A stretch of DNA of 64,000 nucleotides from Lepidodermella squamata (GCA_047495785.1 JBLDXI010000001.1:4588001-4652000), one strand, 5' to 3'; shown: positions 1 to 11,501, numbered from the stretch's first letter. Notes: generated from the letters alone by a model not told the origin. Numbers and translations: made by a program.

Positions 1-284
1 CTGCTTTACTGCGGAGTCATCAAACTTATGCCAGAAAATTTCATAAACCTCACCTGTCCTTAATCATCAGGCGACCGATTGAAGTCTAGTATAGACATCA
101 ATGCTTGCCTTTTCTAGGGCTATCTAACGGTACCCCACTCAAGGGGTATCAGCCTGCTACCTTCAAGAATTGCTATGCTGGAGTCACCCCATTTTTGCAT
201 GGCTAAGTGACCCCACCGTCAAAGTCACCCAAGTTGACGGTAACAGGTCAACTAATCAGTGGTCCAGAATTAAGAAAGCGTTCT

Positions 285-867
285 TCATCCAAAACGGAAG
301 TAACTGAAACCAGAACTTCTATAGCTCGAATATGAGTAAAATCCTGATGTTCCGTTCGAGTAAATAGCAATTGGCACTGCTACAGCGACAACCGCTACCA
401 CTGCGATAGTTACCGCCTATTGATCAATAGCAATCATTTTCAGCTGATCTTGTAAATTATCAACTCACCAGAGCTGTTATCGCGCAGCCCCTTGCATACA
501 AGAAGTCGTGTACACCCGCCGCCGGTTTTCGGCATCTCACAATAGCAGGAATCGCGCAGGACAGAGCTGGTAAGAAGAAGATCGCACTAACAATTATGGC
601 GGCCAGAGACAGAGTTTTCGCATGGGTGGCTAGTTGATAGTCATAGCCAGGCATGATGACCGGGGTGACAGGGTACCCTGGATAAACAGGTTGTAGCATT
701 GTTATAGGGGCATGCGGTTGGGGTGTTGGCGGTGGCCCTGATGAGGGATTTGGCGTCTTCGCCCTCATCGCAGCTTCATAGCTAGGGGGAGGCTCAGGAT
801 GCACCTGGTTTGATGCACCCGTGCTATTACGCTGTTCGGAGCTCATTTTAGAGAAGTAGAGAATCAA
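285..867 (-). CDS. PPxY-containing two-TM protein, possibly CD225/dispanin-like
   Basis: Two exons: 867-469 and 416-285, joined in phase 0 across a GTGAGT...ATAG intron; about 176 residues, or 169 if translation starts at the second Met (846), which I prefer because it opens the hydrophilic head. The N-terminal half is proline-rich and carries PPPSYEAA, a WW-domain-binding PPxY motif. A hydrophobic segment (LAAIIVSAIFFLPALSCAI) follows, then a short basic loop (RCRKPAAG), then a second membrane segment supplied mainly by exon 2 (AVTIAVVAVVAVAVPIAIY) and a short Ser/Tyr/Phe-rich tail. Two hairpin-like membrane segments separated by a short basic loop after a proline-rich cytosolic head resemble the CD225/dispanin layout. 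That family link is inference; the splice model and topology are read directly. Confidence 0.6.
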
Positions 868-1720
868 GGTATTCTATAGCTGCTCGTTTGCGAATGAGAG
901 ACTGATTCATGGAAATCCTCATGGTGAGACGTCATTGCGAACGGTACTCCATTGAATGCGGGCCCTTTGGAAGGATTTTCAAAAGACTTGCAATCGTGAT
1001 TCACTTCTGAAAGGCAATACAACTTATACATAAAAGGCAGGCAAGATAATGCTTTCTATTCCTAACTAAAGTGGAAATCTCGGAAGAATTCAGCTGAAAA
1101 TGATGCTGTCAAGAATTATTGATAATTTACTTTCTATTTTTTTAAAGTTGTCACATCACATTGTGGAAAACAGCAAAGAGATAATGAACTCGAAAAATGC
1201 TTTTTCACTGACTTTATTTCGAGCAGAAGTCCTCTCTGAAGTCAGGATTCTGGATTCTGGATTCTGGATTCTGGATATACGAACTTGAAGATTGCTTTGC
1301 ACAACCGCGTGTCATTTCGAATAACCCTTTCCATCGCTTTCCTTCGCCACCAAATCATAGGATGTTCAAAAAGTCGCCTATGATTTACGAAGCAGGGTGT
1401 CTTATTGGTTCATGATCAACTTATCAATTTCTTCGATAATTCTTCATTCTTCTTAGCTGAAAATGATAAACACAATGAGATTTCCAGCTGGGTTGGCTTC
1501 AGGCTTTGCATACATCGAAAGCGGTAAGGCAAGGAAGGACCCAATGAGTGAGGTACTGTTGGATACGGAAAAATCAATTCCGCAAAAGAATACCTGTAAA
1601 GATCCGCCTGTTTTGGCTTTGTATTAAAAGGAGACTTATTTGTTAAGAGGGATTGTAAATGCAGTTTTATTTAGCAAAAATTGCAATATTATCCAACAGC
1701 TCAAATCACTTCCCGGTACC
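868..1720. other. Intergenic, no gene seen; heptamer repeat
   Basis: I see no convincing coding exon here. About four head-to-tail copies of GATTCTG lie near 1245-1275, a simple tandem repeat. The short open frame covering it is created by the repeat and has no other support. Confidence 0.6.
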
Positions 1721-1865
1721 GTCAAATGGGGCCTTTGAGCAGTCGGGTCCCTTTGACATGTCAATGTGAGGTGGTCTTTACCTTGGCACCTTCGATTTCT
1801 GATATGCCAAAGTAACTTATTTTGGCATATCAAAGTGAACCGACTGCTCAAAGGCCCCATTTGAC
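1721..1865. mobile_element. Short foldback element (MITE-like)
   Basis: A perfect 26-bp inverted repeat has its left arm at 1721-1746 and right arm at 1840-1865. Pairing continues imperfectly inward for about 10 more bases. A second small hairpin (1802-1830) sits in the middle. The element lies just downstream of the 3' end of the gene at 1949-3537. No clear target-site duplication was seen, so the MITE label is inference. Confidence 0.6.
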
Positions 1866-1948
1866 AGTATAGTCTCTCATCTCTAACCGGATGTATGTCT
1901 ATGATTGGCAAAACAGTAACAAGCTATTATGAATAGCTTTTGCAGAGA

Positions 1949-3537
1949 CTACGCGGGCACAGTTTGAATTCCGGACTGAGTTCTCAACTCTAGCAAGCTT
2001 GCGCCGATAGAAGCAACAATAATGATGAAAGCTACGGCGGCTAGGGTAAGATTGCGGTAAGATTCGGGCATCCAGGTCATCCAAGCCTTGACAGGGAAGC
2101 TTGTTGCTGCTTGTTCATTTTCAAAAAAACTTTTCTCTCCCCATAAATCCTTGATAGCTTGCTCTTTCTCTTCAAGGCGTTTTACAGCTTTGTCAACTTC
2201 GACTAGCGCGTCGTCCAGATTCTCTAAAGCGCTAGCGACGCGATGCTGCACCTCGCGGTTTTTCGGCAGGCCAATCCAAGCGCCCGAGATTATCCCAATG
2301 CTGGCCATCACAAATTTGGTACTAAAACCATGAGATGGATTTATCAAAAACGCAGCGACAACACTCACAGCAGCAACACTAGCCCCGAAATACATGTAAA
2401 ATTTGTCAGATTCCTCAAGACGAGCTTTGTGGTCGGCTAGCTTGTTCTCAAGATGGTGCAAACGCACTCTGATGTCTTTCAAGCAAAAATGAGCCTGTAT
2501 CAGCTCATCCCGAACCGCATCCATGGCGCGATTTTGCAGTAAATCCGCCGCTTTTTTGATATGCTCCTCCAGTTGAATGAATTTCTGGCCAATATAACCA
2601 GTGTCCTTCAACTCATCCTGCGCCTGCTTGACGTCCGCATTTATAGCATCAACCTGCGTTTGCAGGCGGTGAGAAGCGTAAGCTACAACGGATATAGCGA
2701 TGCCGCTGAAAACTATCGGGGTTAAATTTCCCATGACGACGGCGTACACTTTGCTGCACATCTTTATGGCAGTTTCTTTATCCAAAGATTCCACTTTCGC
2801 CAGTAATTGGTATACAATTTCTCCGAGTTTTTCATCGACACGAACAATTGCGTCTCGAAATGTAGTTAAGCGTGATTTCAGCTTATTAGGAACATAGGCG
2901 ATTGCGGCATCTTTCAGCTGTAGCAGATACGTTCCAAACTTCTCGAATTCGTCCCAGTTTTCCACAACTGAATCAGTCTGAAAATGTTGAGAATTTGTTT
3001 CAAAAGTGTAACGCACAACATTAGGAGAGTTCCAGTTATATATTCGCTAGAATGTTAAGCAAATGTGTGGAATTTCGACTGCAATGAAGCGAACTGCTTA
3101 ACATAGGATCCTACATCGAATTACTCCAAAAAAATAGTAGGTTTAAAGATATTCCATCGCTGGCTTGAAAGCTTTTTCTATCGTTGAAGCAGTCAACCAA
3201 AGTACTTCTGATCTCGTCCTAAATCCTAAAGAAATTTCGCCAAACTTACAGCGTTTTTCAGTAGAAGCAAGTTGCCCCTGATATGGACAACACCGGGTTG
3301 GAACTCTTTCGGTATCAAACTCAGCAGATCGTTGATTCCGCCCAAGAAGCCGGATACAGCTACGACAAATAGCATTACGGTACTTGTATTCGTTTTTATC
3401 ACAATTAGAGAATTACCTTGAACGACATCCCGAAGCTTAGATTCCGACTTTGGAGGGGGATCGACCTTTGCTACACCAGGGACGGCAAGCAGCCACGCAT
3501 ATACCAAGTAGTTATAAAAACCTTTCCATCTCCACAT
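1949..3537 (-). CDS. Uncharacterised secreted/membrane helical protein, paralog A
   Basis: Three exons: 3537-3417, 3359-3250 and 2977-1949, with phases 1 and 0; 419 residues. The first exon encodes a hydrophobic leader starting MWRWKGFYNYLVYAWLL, probably a signal peptide. Exon 2 contributes a short amphipathic stretch (GFLGGINDLLSLIPK). Exon 3 is mostly helical: a heptad-rich segment, a hydrophobic segment (TPIVFSGIAISVVAYAS), a long coiled coil with many charged residues (QVDAINADVKQAQDELKDTG), then a hydrophobic pair (VAAVSVVAAFLINPS and FVMASIGIISGAWIG), another coiled coil and a final membrane-like segment near the C-terminus (LAAVAFIIIVASIGASLL). I do not recognise the family. A coiled coil flanking a hydrophobic hairpin recalls alpha-helical pore-forming proteins or apolipoprotein L, but that is only architecture. 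The gene at 6185-7416 is its tandem paralog. Confidence 0.75.
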
Positions 3538-4291
3538 CTTTGACTGAGTTCAGGCAATCCTGTAACTCCGAGAGTATATCAGCAGCAACGACGTATTTTC
3601 TTTGACGAGCAGCTTATCATATCAGTTTCTTAACGGTTTATCAGTTTCTCACTGACTTTTTTCTTTCCACCGCGTTGAAAAAAACATCTTAAATGATAAC
3701 ATTGAGGAAGGAATTTGGAAGTGGTCGGGCATCAGAATAACATCCTATGATGAATACACGGCATAGACGATGGATTTCAACCTGCTTTTACTTTAGAAGC
3801 GATGTCAATTTCTCAGCGACCTTGTGTAAACGAAGTTGATCTGTTAACCCGCAAGAATCATGTGAATTATTAGATATTTCAAAGGATTGTAATACGAATA
3901 TAATAGGAACTGTAAAACATCAAGAATCGGAATATGGCTCAGTTAAAGTCAAGTGTTCACAAATTAAAGGGAAACAGCCAAGAACAAGAAAAAATTATTT
4001 TTATTCATTTCTTTATTTCGTGTAGCGTCAATATCTTCCCGACGTTTTTTGAAACCGGCTACTTTTGCGCATTCGACGTTTCCGCACAGATTTAAATTAT
4101 AGAAAATATATTTATCCTAATTATTCATTTGAAATTTGCACCCCGAATTTTGTTTATCGTCAGTTTTCGTAATTTTATATTTTTTCATGACGGCATTTCC
4201 CCTCCGACAGTTGTTCATCAGATAAAAATAATTTTTAATTCGAAGTGATTTTTCATGTTGCCATGTTCCATGTTGCCAAACAGTTGCACAC
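3538..4291. other. Intergenic AT-rich spacer
   Basis: Contains the upstream region of paralog A and then AT-rich DNA with T-runs. No exon with signal peptide, splice sites or homology to other genes in the window was found. Confidence 0.5.
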
Positions 4292-4804
4292 TTAACACTT
4301 TAACTGCCAAAAATAGACTGCGAGGTCCGATATTTGGGTCTAATTCCTGGGTCTGTCAAAAAGTCATTTTTTTCGGGTCAACGATGCGTCGAGAGGCAAA
4401 ATACCTGACGGCAAAGTGTAGGCCATGACCTGGCGGTTCTTTTGACACCGAATTTGGGGCCAAAGACTTCAAGGAACGCACAGAAATCAAACTTGAAAAA
4501 CAGTGAAATTTCGATTGTTGCGCCATAATCTGGGTCTAATAATTAGGTCCAATTCTTAGGTCTGATTTTTGGCTCTAATCCAAAATTTTCGACGTTATTT
4601 CACTGTCATTTTCAATGACCTGCTCAGACCTTGTGGCCCCGAATTCGGTGTCAAAAGAACCGCCAGGTCATGGCCTACACTTTGCCGTCAGCCATTTTGC
4701 CTCTCGACGCATTGTTGACCCGAAAAAAATGACTTTTTGACAGACCCAGGAATTAGACCCAAATATCGGACCTCGCAGTCTATTTTTGGCAGTTAAAGTG
4801 TTAA
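4292..4804. mobile_element. TTAA-flanked long-inverted-repeat MITE, complete copy
   Basis: The sequence is a foldback element of about 0.5 kb. It begins TTAA-CACTTTAACTGCC and ends with the reverse complement, GGCAGTTAAAGTG-TTAA. The inverted arms extend about 170 bp inward with few mismatches. TTAA at both ends is the target site used by piggyBac-type transposases, so the element is probably mobilised by one; no transposase is encoded here. A relative with the same left end begins at 49659. Confidence 0.85.
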
Positions 4805-5062
4805 AGCCGCGACGTTATTGCCATCTCGCTAGAGGTTCTTGGGTCTTGGGAACTAGCCCGACGAAATCGCCGATGATCGGTGATTGCTCAACATGCTTCA
4901 GCTCCCTTCGCAACGCGTTGTGGACACATTTAGACTATAATCGAGAAAAATCACCCCAATCAGCTTTTAGCTAGTGAATTCCCTTCAATTAGGGCCTTGG
5001 GAGTATCCTAAAATACCGATTTTCAAAATGTATTGTAACGCGCCACACGAGTGCTCGAAAGT

Positions 5063-5137
5063 GTCGTACCCGGGGATTGAACCCGGGCTGCCTTTCTGAG
5101 AAGGCACGGCTCTAACCTTTGAGCCACCATGGCCGAC
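5063..5137 (-). ncRNA. tRNA-like sequence (tRNA pseudogene or SINE head)
   Basis: The minus strand holds a 75-nt tRNA-like sequence. It has an A box (TGGCTCAAAGG), a D-stem pair GGCTC/GAGCC, an anticodon-stem pair GCCTT/AAGGC, a T-arm CCGGG-TTCAATC-CCCGG with a good B box, and a partly paired acceptor stem (5 of 7 pairs). With the best stem, the anticodon loop has only six bases (CTCAGA), and no anticodon can be assigned with confidence. It is therefore more likely a pseudogene or the Pol III promoter of a SINE than a working tRNA. Confidence 0.55.
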
Positions 5138-5237
5138 ACACACTCCGTGTTCGCTTACGCGGTTGTAAGGGGACCAGGAGGAGAGATGGGAGGTGGACTC
5201 GCTCCCTATATGTATCTGAATTCTTGCTGAAAAATCA

Positions 5238-5315
5238 ACACTTAATTCATCTACCGAAAGCATGGAATCTGTTCTTGTATCTGAATTTACGCTTTCGGTA
5301 AATGAATTGGGGTGA
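5238..5315. repeat. Imperfect hairpin
   Basis: An arm near 5238-5265 (ending TACCGAAAGC) pairs with GCTTTCGGTAAATGAATT near 5290-5310. It lies beside the tRNA-like sequence and may be part of the same dead element. Confidence 0.45.
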
Positions 5316-6184
5316 TTATTACTGGTATAATGGATGAGCGCAGAACTTGATGTCTTAGACCTCAAGTTCTAAGACCCAAAAAAGCGACCCAGGACCCAAC
5401 TTATTTGATCTATAAGTGACCAAACTGTCTTCATTCGTGATTTTAGACCTAAGGTTTCCGAGGTAGCTATTCAATTTTGCAACGCTTTCCGAGACTCCAG
5501 CCGATAATTTGTACAATTTGAGGCAACCAATTGACTCGACCAATCGTCATCTAATGACCCATGACGAGAACATTGATCCATTATTTGCTGCCAGTAACCG
5601 TCATGCAGGCGCCACGAAAGGTTGCCACGGGGTTGAAATGCTGATTGAATATTTACTTGCCAACCGTCAGGGATCTATTGTCGATAAAATACTGACGGGG
5701 CGATAATGCCGGGTAAATTTTGTCGGTTCAAAAATGTCGCAAATAAAAAATATGATGTTAATTGAAATGTTAATGCGAAAGTGTCGGTTGGGAAATGTTG
5801 AAGAATAAATCATTTTCGATAATGAATTGACGGAGTGAAAAAGTCGGTAAACAGAAGTAGCAGGTTTGCGCAACCGTCGGGACGATAAGGATAAGGTCGG
5901 TAGACCCTTTATTTGTATCATATATTCACTGCGGTTTAGACGCAGTTAGAGATTTTGCTGTTTTACTGCTAAAATCGGTGTTATTTTTACCAGGCAGTTT
6001 TGGAGTAATCCCCCACAGCCTTTCAATTATCAGAATGATAGCTGTGGTAGTAACAGATATGTATTTCAAAGTCGGTCGACGTCAAAGGCTTAATCAATAT
6101 TAATAGAGTTGCATTTGAGAAATCACAATAGATACAGCTCAAATTATTAGTTGGCAGTCATCCTTACTGAGATTTCGACATTGA
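5316..6184. other. Intergenic spacer
   Basis: No convincing gene. Several short GTCGG/CCGAC-type words recur between 5690 and 5910 without forming a regular array. The 3' end of paralog B lies at the right border. Confidence 0.5.
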
Positions 6185-7416
6185 TCACCCGTGCTGGCGG
6201 CTTTTAGCAGCTTTTACGCGTTGGATTGAAATTTTGCCATCCCACAACTCCTTCAGAGCTTTCTCTTTCTCTTCAAGACGTACCAATGCTCTACCAACCT
6301 CAATGAGGGCGTCTTCAAGGCTTCTCGAAATCTCGGTGATGCGATCCTTCGCATCCCCGGCAAGCCAAGCACCCGTAATAACACCAATGCTAGCAGTTGC
6401 ACCCTTAGCCATCCATCCAAGTGCAGGATTGATCAAGAAAGCAGCGCCAACACTGCCCATTGCGACCACACCGCCAATGACATTGTAGAGCCTCTCTGAT
6501 TCTTCCATTTGCGTCTTATGGTTGATAAGCACGATCGCGAGGTGAGACAACTTATGTTTGATATCCTTAACGCAGGATTCGGCTTGATGCAGCCTGTCTC
6601 GAACCGCCTCCATAGCGCGCTCGCCGAGGAGTTTCGCTGCATCAGCGAGATAGTGATCGAGCTCTATGAACTTTTTGCCAACATAGCCAGTGTCCTTCAG
6701 CTCCTCTTGCGTCTGCTTGATATCAGCGTTTATAGCATCGACCTGCTTTTGCAGTTGGTACGACATGTAAGCTACGAATAAGATGGATGTGCTGCTCAAC
6801 ACAATCGGCGTCAAATTTGTCATGACGAAGCTGAAAACCTCGCTGCATGCTTTTAATGCTGATTCTTTGCTCAGTGATTCAAGTTGGGAGACAAGCTTGT
6901 CAACAGCTAAGCCCAGCGTTTCGTCAACAGCAGCTACTGCGTTTCGAAAAGCCACCAGACGAGTTTTAAACTCAGCAGGGACGAAGGCAATAGCAGCATC
7001 TTTCAGCTGGATTAGATAAGTTCCAAACGTCTCGAATTTGTCCCAATCTTTTACGGCCGAGTCTGTCTGCGAAGGTGAAATATTATTTTATACACTCATC
7101 TAGTTCATCACACAAAGTCTCATCTTCTAGACTTACAAATTTTTTAATCCAAACCAAGTACGACTTGACATCATCAACGGGTTTATAACCTTTCGGTATC
7201 ATACCAAGCAGTTCGTTGAATGCTCCCAAGGCTGCGGATATGGCTAAAATTGAAGTGGCTAAATGTCTTATTGATTTATATCGGTTGACTATTATTACCC
7301 CGCACAACTTCGCGTAAATTCGACGTCGATTCGGGTGCTGCGTTGCCATTGACATCAGGGGCAGCAAGCAGCCAGGCGCAGACTAAACAGTTATATAGTC
7401 CGGTCCACTTCCACAT
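6185..7416 (-). CDS. Uncharacterised secreted/membrane helical protein, paralog B
   Basis: Three exons: 7416-7299, 7243-7137 and 7066-6185, with the same intron positions and phases as paralog A; 368 residues. It opens MWKWTGLYNCLVCAWLLA, a likely signal peptide. It keeps the amphipathic exon-2 motif (GAFNELLGMIPK), the central segment NLTPIVLSSTSILFVAYMSY, the coiled coil around QVDAINADIKQTQEELKDTG and the hydrophobic pair (VGAAFLINPALGW, GATASIGVITGAWLAG). It lacks the C-terminal hydrophobic segment of paralog A and ends in a short basic tail. A TATAAAAAG box lies 58-66 bp before the ATG. Conserved gene structure with substantial protein divergence indicates an older tandem duplication. 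Function unknown. Confidence 0.75.
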
Positions 7417-7473
7417 AATTGGGATGATGAGAAATAACCACCTCGGAAAGCTTCATCGCAAACCTAGGGATGC

Positions 7474-7482
7474 CTTTTTATA
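7474..7482 (-). promoter_or_regulatory. TATA box of paralog B
   Basis: On the minus strand the sequence reads TATAAAAAG, 58-66 bp upstream of the ATG at 7416, a normal core-promoter distance for a short 5' UTR. Confidence 0.6.
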
Positions 7483-8090
7483 CACTTGATCCGTAATCTT
7501 CTGTTCCTGTGTTTCCAAGGAATTACTCTTATCTAGTCTAGGGAGATAATTTTTGTAAACGTGTTAAAAAAAAACCATTGCATTCCAGGATTAAAAGCAC
7601 TTTTTTAATGACGTGGCCAACTGAAAAACTTCTTATCACTAGAATTCGAACGCAGGGCCCTTATGGGCACAAGCCTCAAGCGGTAAATGTTGCAAACAGT
7701 TGTAAAATGAATAATGGATACTTGAAAGAATATACAGCCACCTTGATTTATTGAGTGACACAAGTGTTTCTGAGGAATTTCCGTTTATGAAACGGTACGA
7801 ACAAGAAGGTAACGCGAAGATGAAGATACAAATGGGAATATTCAATGCGACACCGATGTTGAAATTGCGATAATGATTTAACTCCGTCTAGAATAGAGTT
7901 AATTCTGGAGAAATAACCCGATAGTCAGACTTGTAGTCAGATCGGTACATCAACCTTTTCATTTCTTAATATGTTTCTGGATCTCTGACGAAAAGCATCT
8001 TCGATTCGGAAGTTTTAGATCTGAAACTCCATCCAGCCGTCTGCTTCGTGCGTACTCAAACACATTGACTGTGACCTGGAACAGTAGGGC
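7483..8090. other. Intergenic spacer
   Basis: No supported gene. Short open frames here have no splice sites, signal peptide or similarity to anything else in the window. Confidence 0.5.
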
Positions 8091-8410
8091 TCCAACTGGG
8101 AAGTCGGTAATTCTATCAAACAATTGTCATTTTCCCACAATAAATTCCATTTTTATACGCTCTTTCTCGCGCCGTTCAGCAAACTGAAACTTATGGCGGC
8201 AACGATCGAATAACGAGCTGATCACAGCCGATCTGGAAAGGGCTCCAACTTGGAAGTCTGTAATTATATTTTATAATTGTCAGTTTATTTTCCAAAAATT
8301 TTAATCGAGAAATAAAAAATTCTCTATGCGTTCTCTTCTTTCTATAAAAAATACTTGGGCTTTCCAGCAAATTCAAACATAGGGTGGCAAGCGGCAACGA
8401 TCTAATAAAG
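8091..8410. repeat. Diverged tandem duplication of about 155 bp
   Basis: Two head-to-tail copies begin GGGCTCCAACTGGGAAGTC (about 8087) and GGGCTCCAACTTGGAAGTC (about 8239). They keep a common order of words through GGCAACGATC near the end of each copy. This lies in the upstream region of the polycystin-2 gene. Confidence 0.65.
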
Positions 8411-8670
8411 AGCGGAGGAGTTCATCAAGCAGCACGTCAATGAGCGAAAGCGACTCCCACAGGCCAGCGGCTGCCTGGGCTCCGCAGCCAATCAAACTCC
8501 CGATTTGCGTGCTTAGCAGTAAGGTCACGCGATCATATTTACCTTTTTGCGTTTTTTGCGCTAAGAACCGCCCCATGGGTATTGACTTGCGCAGACTCAG
8601 TTGAGGTCGTTCGAAAGGAAAAACTGGCAGGATTTGCAATAATCAAATTTTTATCGTCGAAATAAAAGAA

Positions 8671-11501
8671 ATGTCACAAAAAACTCGTCCTGGCAGTGCT
8701 GGTTCGAAGGGCACATGGAACGATGCTGATTTCGACGGCGGGCGATCGTCGGAGATCTACGACGATGGCGAGATTCGAGCTACCCTTGGCATCCCCAAGG
8801 CCTACTCCAAAAGCGCGGCACCTGCTGTTGACGTTAAAGAAGAGGCCAAGGGTGTTGGGACCTTTTTCAAGGGTGAGTAAATCTGGTAAATCTGAAAATT
8901 GAAACTATTGTTACATGTCCTTTCAGAGCTGATCAAGCCTCCTCAAAGCACCGGCGATCCTATTAAGGATAAGGACATTTACATCAAGGTGACCATGAGG
9001 GAATTCCTTACTTACGCGGTTTTCTTGGCCATTATCGCCATCTGCTCTTTTGGATCGACCAGGTAAGCCTAGAATTCCAGTTCCAAATTCTTCGAAACTT
9101 TAGAAATTTCCAACCTTGCAAGTATCTCTAATTAATTATTGGATCAAACGTACTAATTTGTGTTATTAGCACAACGTTCTACAACTACACCAAGGTCATG
9201 AAATCCCAATTCATCCAATCACCAAACACTCCGAGTACTCAAACGACCTTCGAAACAATGGAAAGCATCAATGACATTTGGGACTATCTCGGCTCGACTG
9301 GCGATCCCGACGGCGATAATTTCACAGCCGGAGCCTTTCAAAGCGCTCTGTTTGCCTGGGAATCATGGTTCATCAACGCACCAACGGATGGGAAAGATGG
9401 CAAATTCCGAGTCAACAAGCTCCTCGGCGTACCTCGACTACGTCAAGTGAAAGTTCGAAACGACTCTTGCGCGATTGCTAAGAGCTTTGCGAAGTACATC
9501 GACTTCTGCTACGATGAGTATTCATCGCGAAGTGTAGACAAAAGCCCGTTTGGTGACATGTCCCAACTAACTGGGCTAACGAATGACACCAAAGCCTGGA
9601 AGTGGGCCTCGGCTAAGGAAACAAACGCAACGAGCTACGATGGAGTTATGGGCTCATACGACGCTAGCGGTTTCTTCATCGATTTGTCAACTGATCCGGC
9701 TGAAACTGCGAAAATCATCAATGAACTGAGGGACAACAAATGGATTGATGCTGGAACCCGAGGTCTATTCATCGACTTCACCATGTACAACGCCCAGGTT
9801 AATCTTTTCAGCGTTATCAAGCTTCTGATCGAGTTGCCGCCAACTGGAGGCGCTTTTCCTCACTCCGAGTTCAGAACAGTCCGCCTTTTGCGATATGTCA
9901 CGAATTTCGACTATTTCGTCGCGGCTTGTGAGGTCCTCTTCTGCCTCTACATCCTTTTCTTCACATTTGAGGAGATAATCGAACTGTTCCGCCGTAAAAT
10001 GGCTTATTTCAAGTCGCTATGGAACCTGCTAGATACGATTGTTGTCTTTTTGGGCTTTACCTGTATCGGCTTCTCAATTGCTAGAATGACGAAGCTGGAT
10101 TCGATGTTGGACGACCTTTTGGCTAACCCTGATGGCTACGTCAACTTCGACTCGCTCTCCGGCTGGCAGGTTACTATCAACAACGTAATGGCTATGATGA
10201 TTTTCTGCGCCTGGATCAAGATCTTCAAGTACATCAGCTTCAACACGACCATGACACAACTGTCGTCCACTCTGCAGTCATGCGTGACCGATATGGCTGG
10301 TTTCCTATTCCTCTTCGTCATCGTCTTCATCGCTTTTGCCCAGTTTGGCTACTGCGTCTTCGGCTCGAAGATTGATACGTTCGCTACGTTTACGGACTCG
10401 TTCTTCACCCTGTTCCGCCTTATCCTGGGCGATTTCGATTTCCCGAGCTTCGAATACGCTGATCCTTACCTCGGCCCGGCCTATTTCGTGATTTTCGTAT
10501 TTTTCGTCTTCTTCGTCATGCTTAACATGTTCCTGGCCATCATTAACGATGCTTATGCCGATGTTAAGGAACGCATTGATAAGCCTGAGATTGAACTGAC
10601 GGATTTCATGAAGCGCAACTACGACAAAGTCTTGGATAAACTGAATTTGAAGAAGGAACGTATTGTCGACATCCAACAGGCGATTCGAACCGGCGATAAA
10701 GATGGCGATAAGAAGCTGGACTACGAAGAATGGCGACGTGAGTTGAAGGCACGTGGCTATCCTGAGTGCGAAATCGAAGCTTTGTTCTCACGCTACGATA
10801 CTGATGGTGATCGAAATCTCAGCGGTCTTGAACAGGAGGATATGCTGAAAGAGCTTGAAAATCAGAAGAACGAAATTGATAATGAGGATAAGCGAGGGTT
10901 GTTCAAAAAGCCGACCAAGAACGAGGGTGGTTCCGCCAAGGTTTCATCTACGGATATGAATGCGCTGTCACGTAGGGTGGACAAATTGGAGGACAACATC
11001 GGAACAGTCGTTTCGAAAATTGATATGGTTCTGAACAAGCTCGAAGGTGAGTTGAATGGGTAAAATATTCAAATTATCATTTCCGAAGAAATCGTGTTCT
11101 TTTCATCCTTGAATTCCCCTCGATATCCGGCTTTGCATCCCTTCCTGTAAATCACTCTTAATCTTTCACCCATTTTCCCTTGATCTTTAACAAGCTTACT
11201 CTATTCTCCGCCAGCATGATAGTTTTCTAAATCTCAATTTGCTTCGTTGCTCTTAGGAATGGATAAGGCGAAAAACAGGCGCCAAGAAACTGTCCAGAAG
11301 AAGCTCGAATCTATTCGCGAATCTGGAGCTACTGAAGAAGAGAAACGGGCCAAGATGGAGCAGCTGATACAGGCTGAGCTAGCTAAATGGGACGGTGAAG
11401 TTGCCAGCATCGGTAGTATGAACAGTGCCGGCAGTTCTACAAGCCATTTTATCGGCTCGAACAGCAGCATAAGCTGGTCTAAATCAGGCAAAAAATACTG
11501 A
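8671..11501 (+). CDS. pkd2: Polycystin-2 (TRPP-family cation channel)
   Basis: Four exons: 8671-8872, 8927-9062, 9170-11046 and 11257-11501, phases consistent; 819 residues. Polycystin-2 is a tetrameric non-selective, calcium-permeable channel of cilia and ER. After a hydrophilic N-terminus come S1 (FLTYAVFLAIIAICSFG), the large extracellular polycystin domain (about residues 115-345), S2-S5, the pore loop with the family filter LGD (LILGDFDF) and S6 (VMLNMFLAIINDAYADVKE), which closely follows the vertebrate sequence. The cytosolic tail has two canonical EF-hand loops (DKDGDKKLDYEEW and DTDGDRNLSGLEQED) and the coiled coil RRVDKLEDNIGTVVSKID that mediates oligomerisation. Exon 4 adds a charged C-terminal extension. 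The start is the first ATG in a clear reading frame. Length and domain order are normal; nothing is broken. Confidence 0.96.

Noticed and set aside
8373-8639. Open minus-strand frame of 88 codons directly upstream of polycystin-2
   Set aside because: No signal peptide, splice sites or motif; it overlaps the polycystin-2 5' region and the tandem duplication.
10305-10676. Minus-strand frames across polycystin-2 exon 3
   Set aside because: They are antisense shadows of strongly conserved channel-coding sequence.
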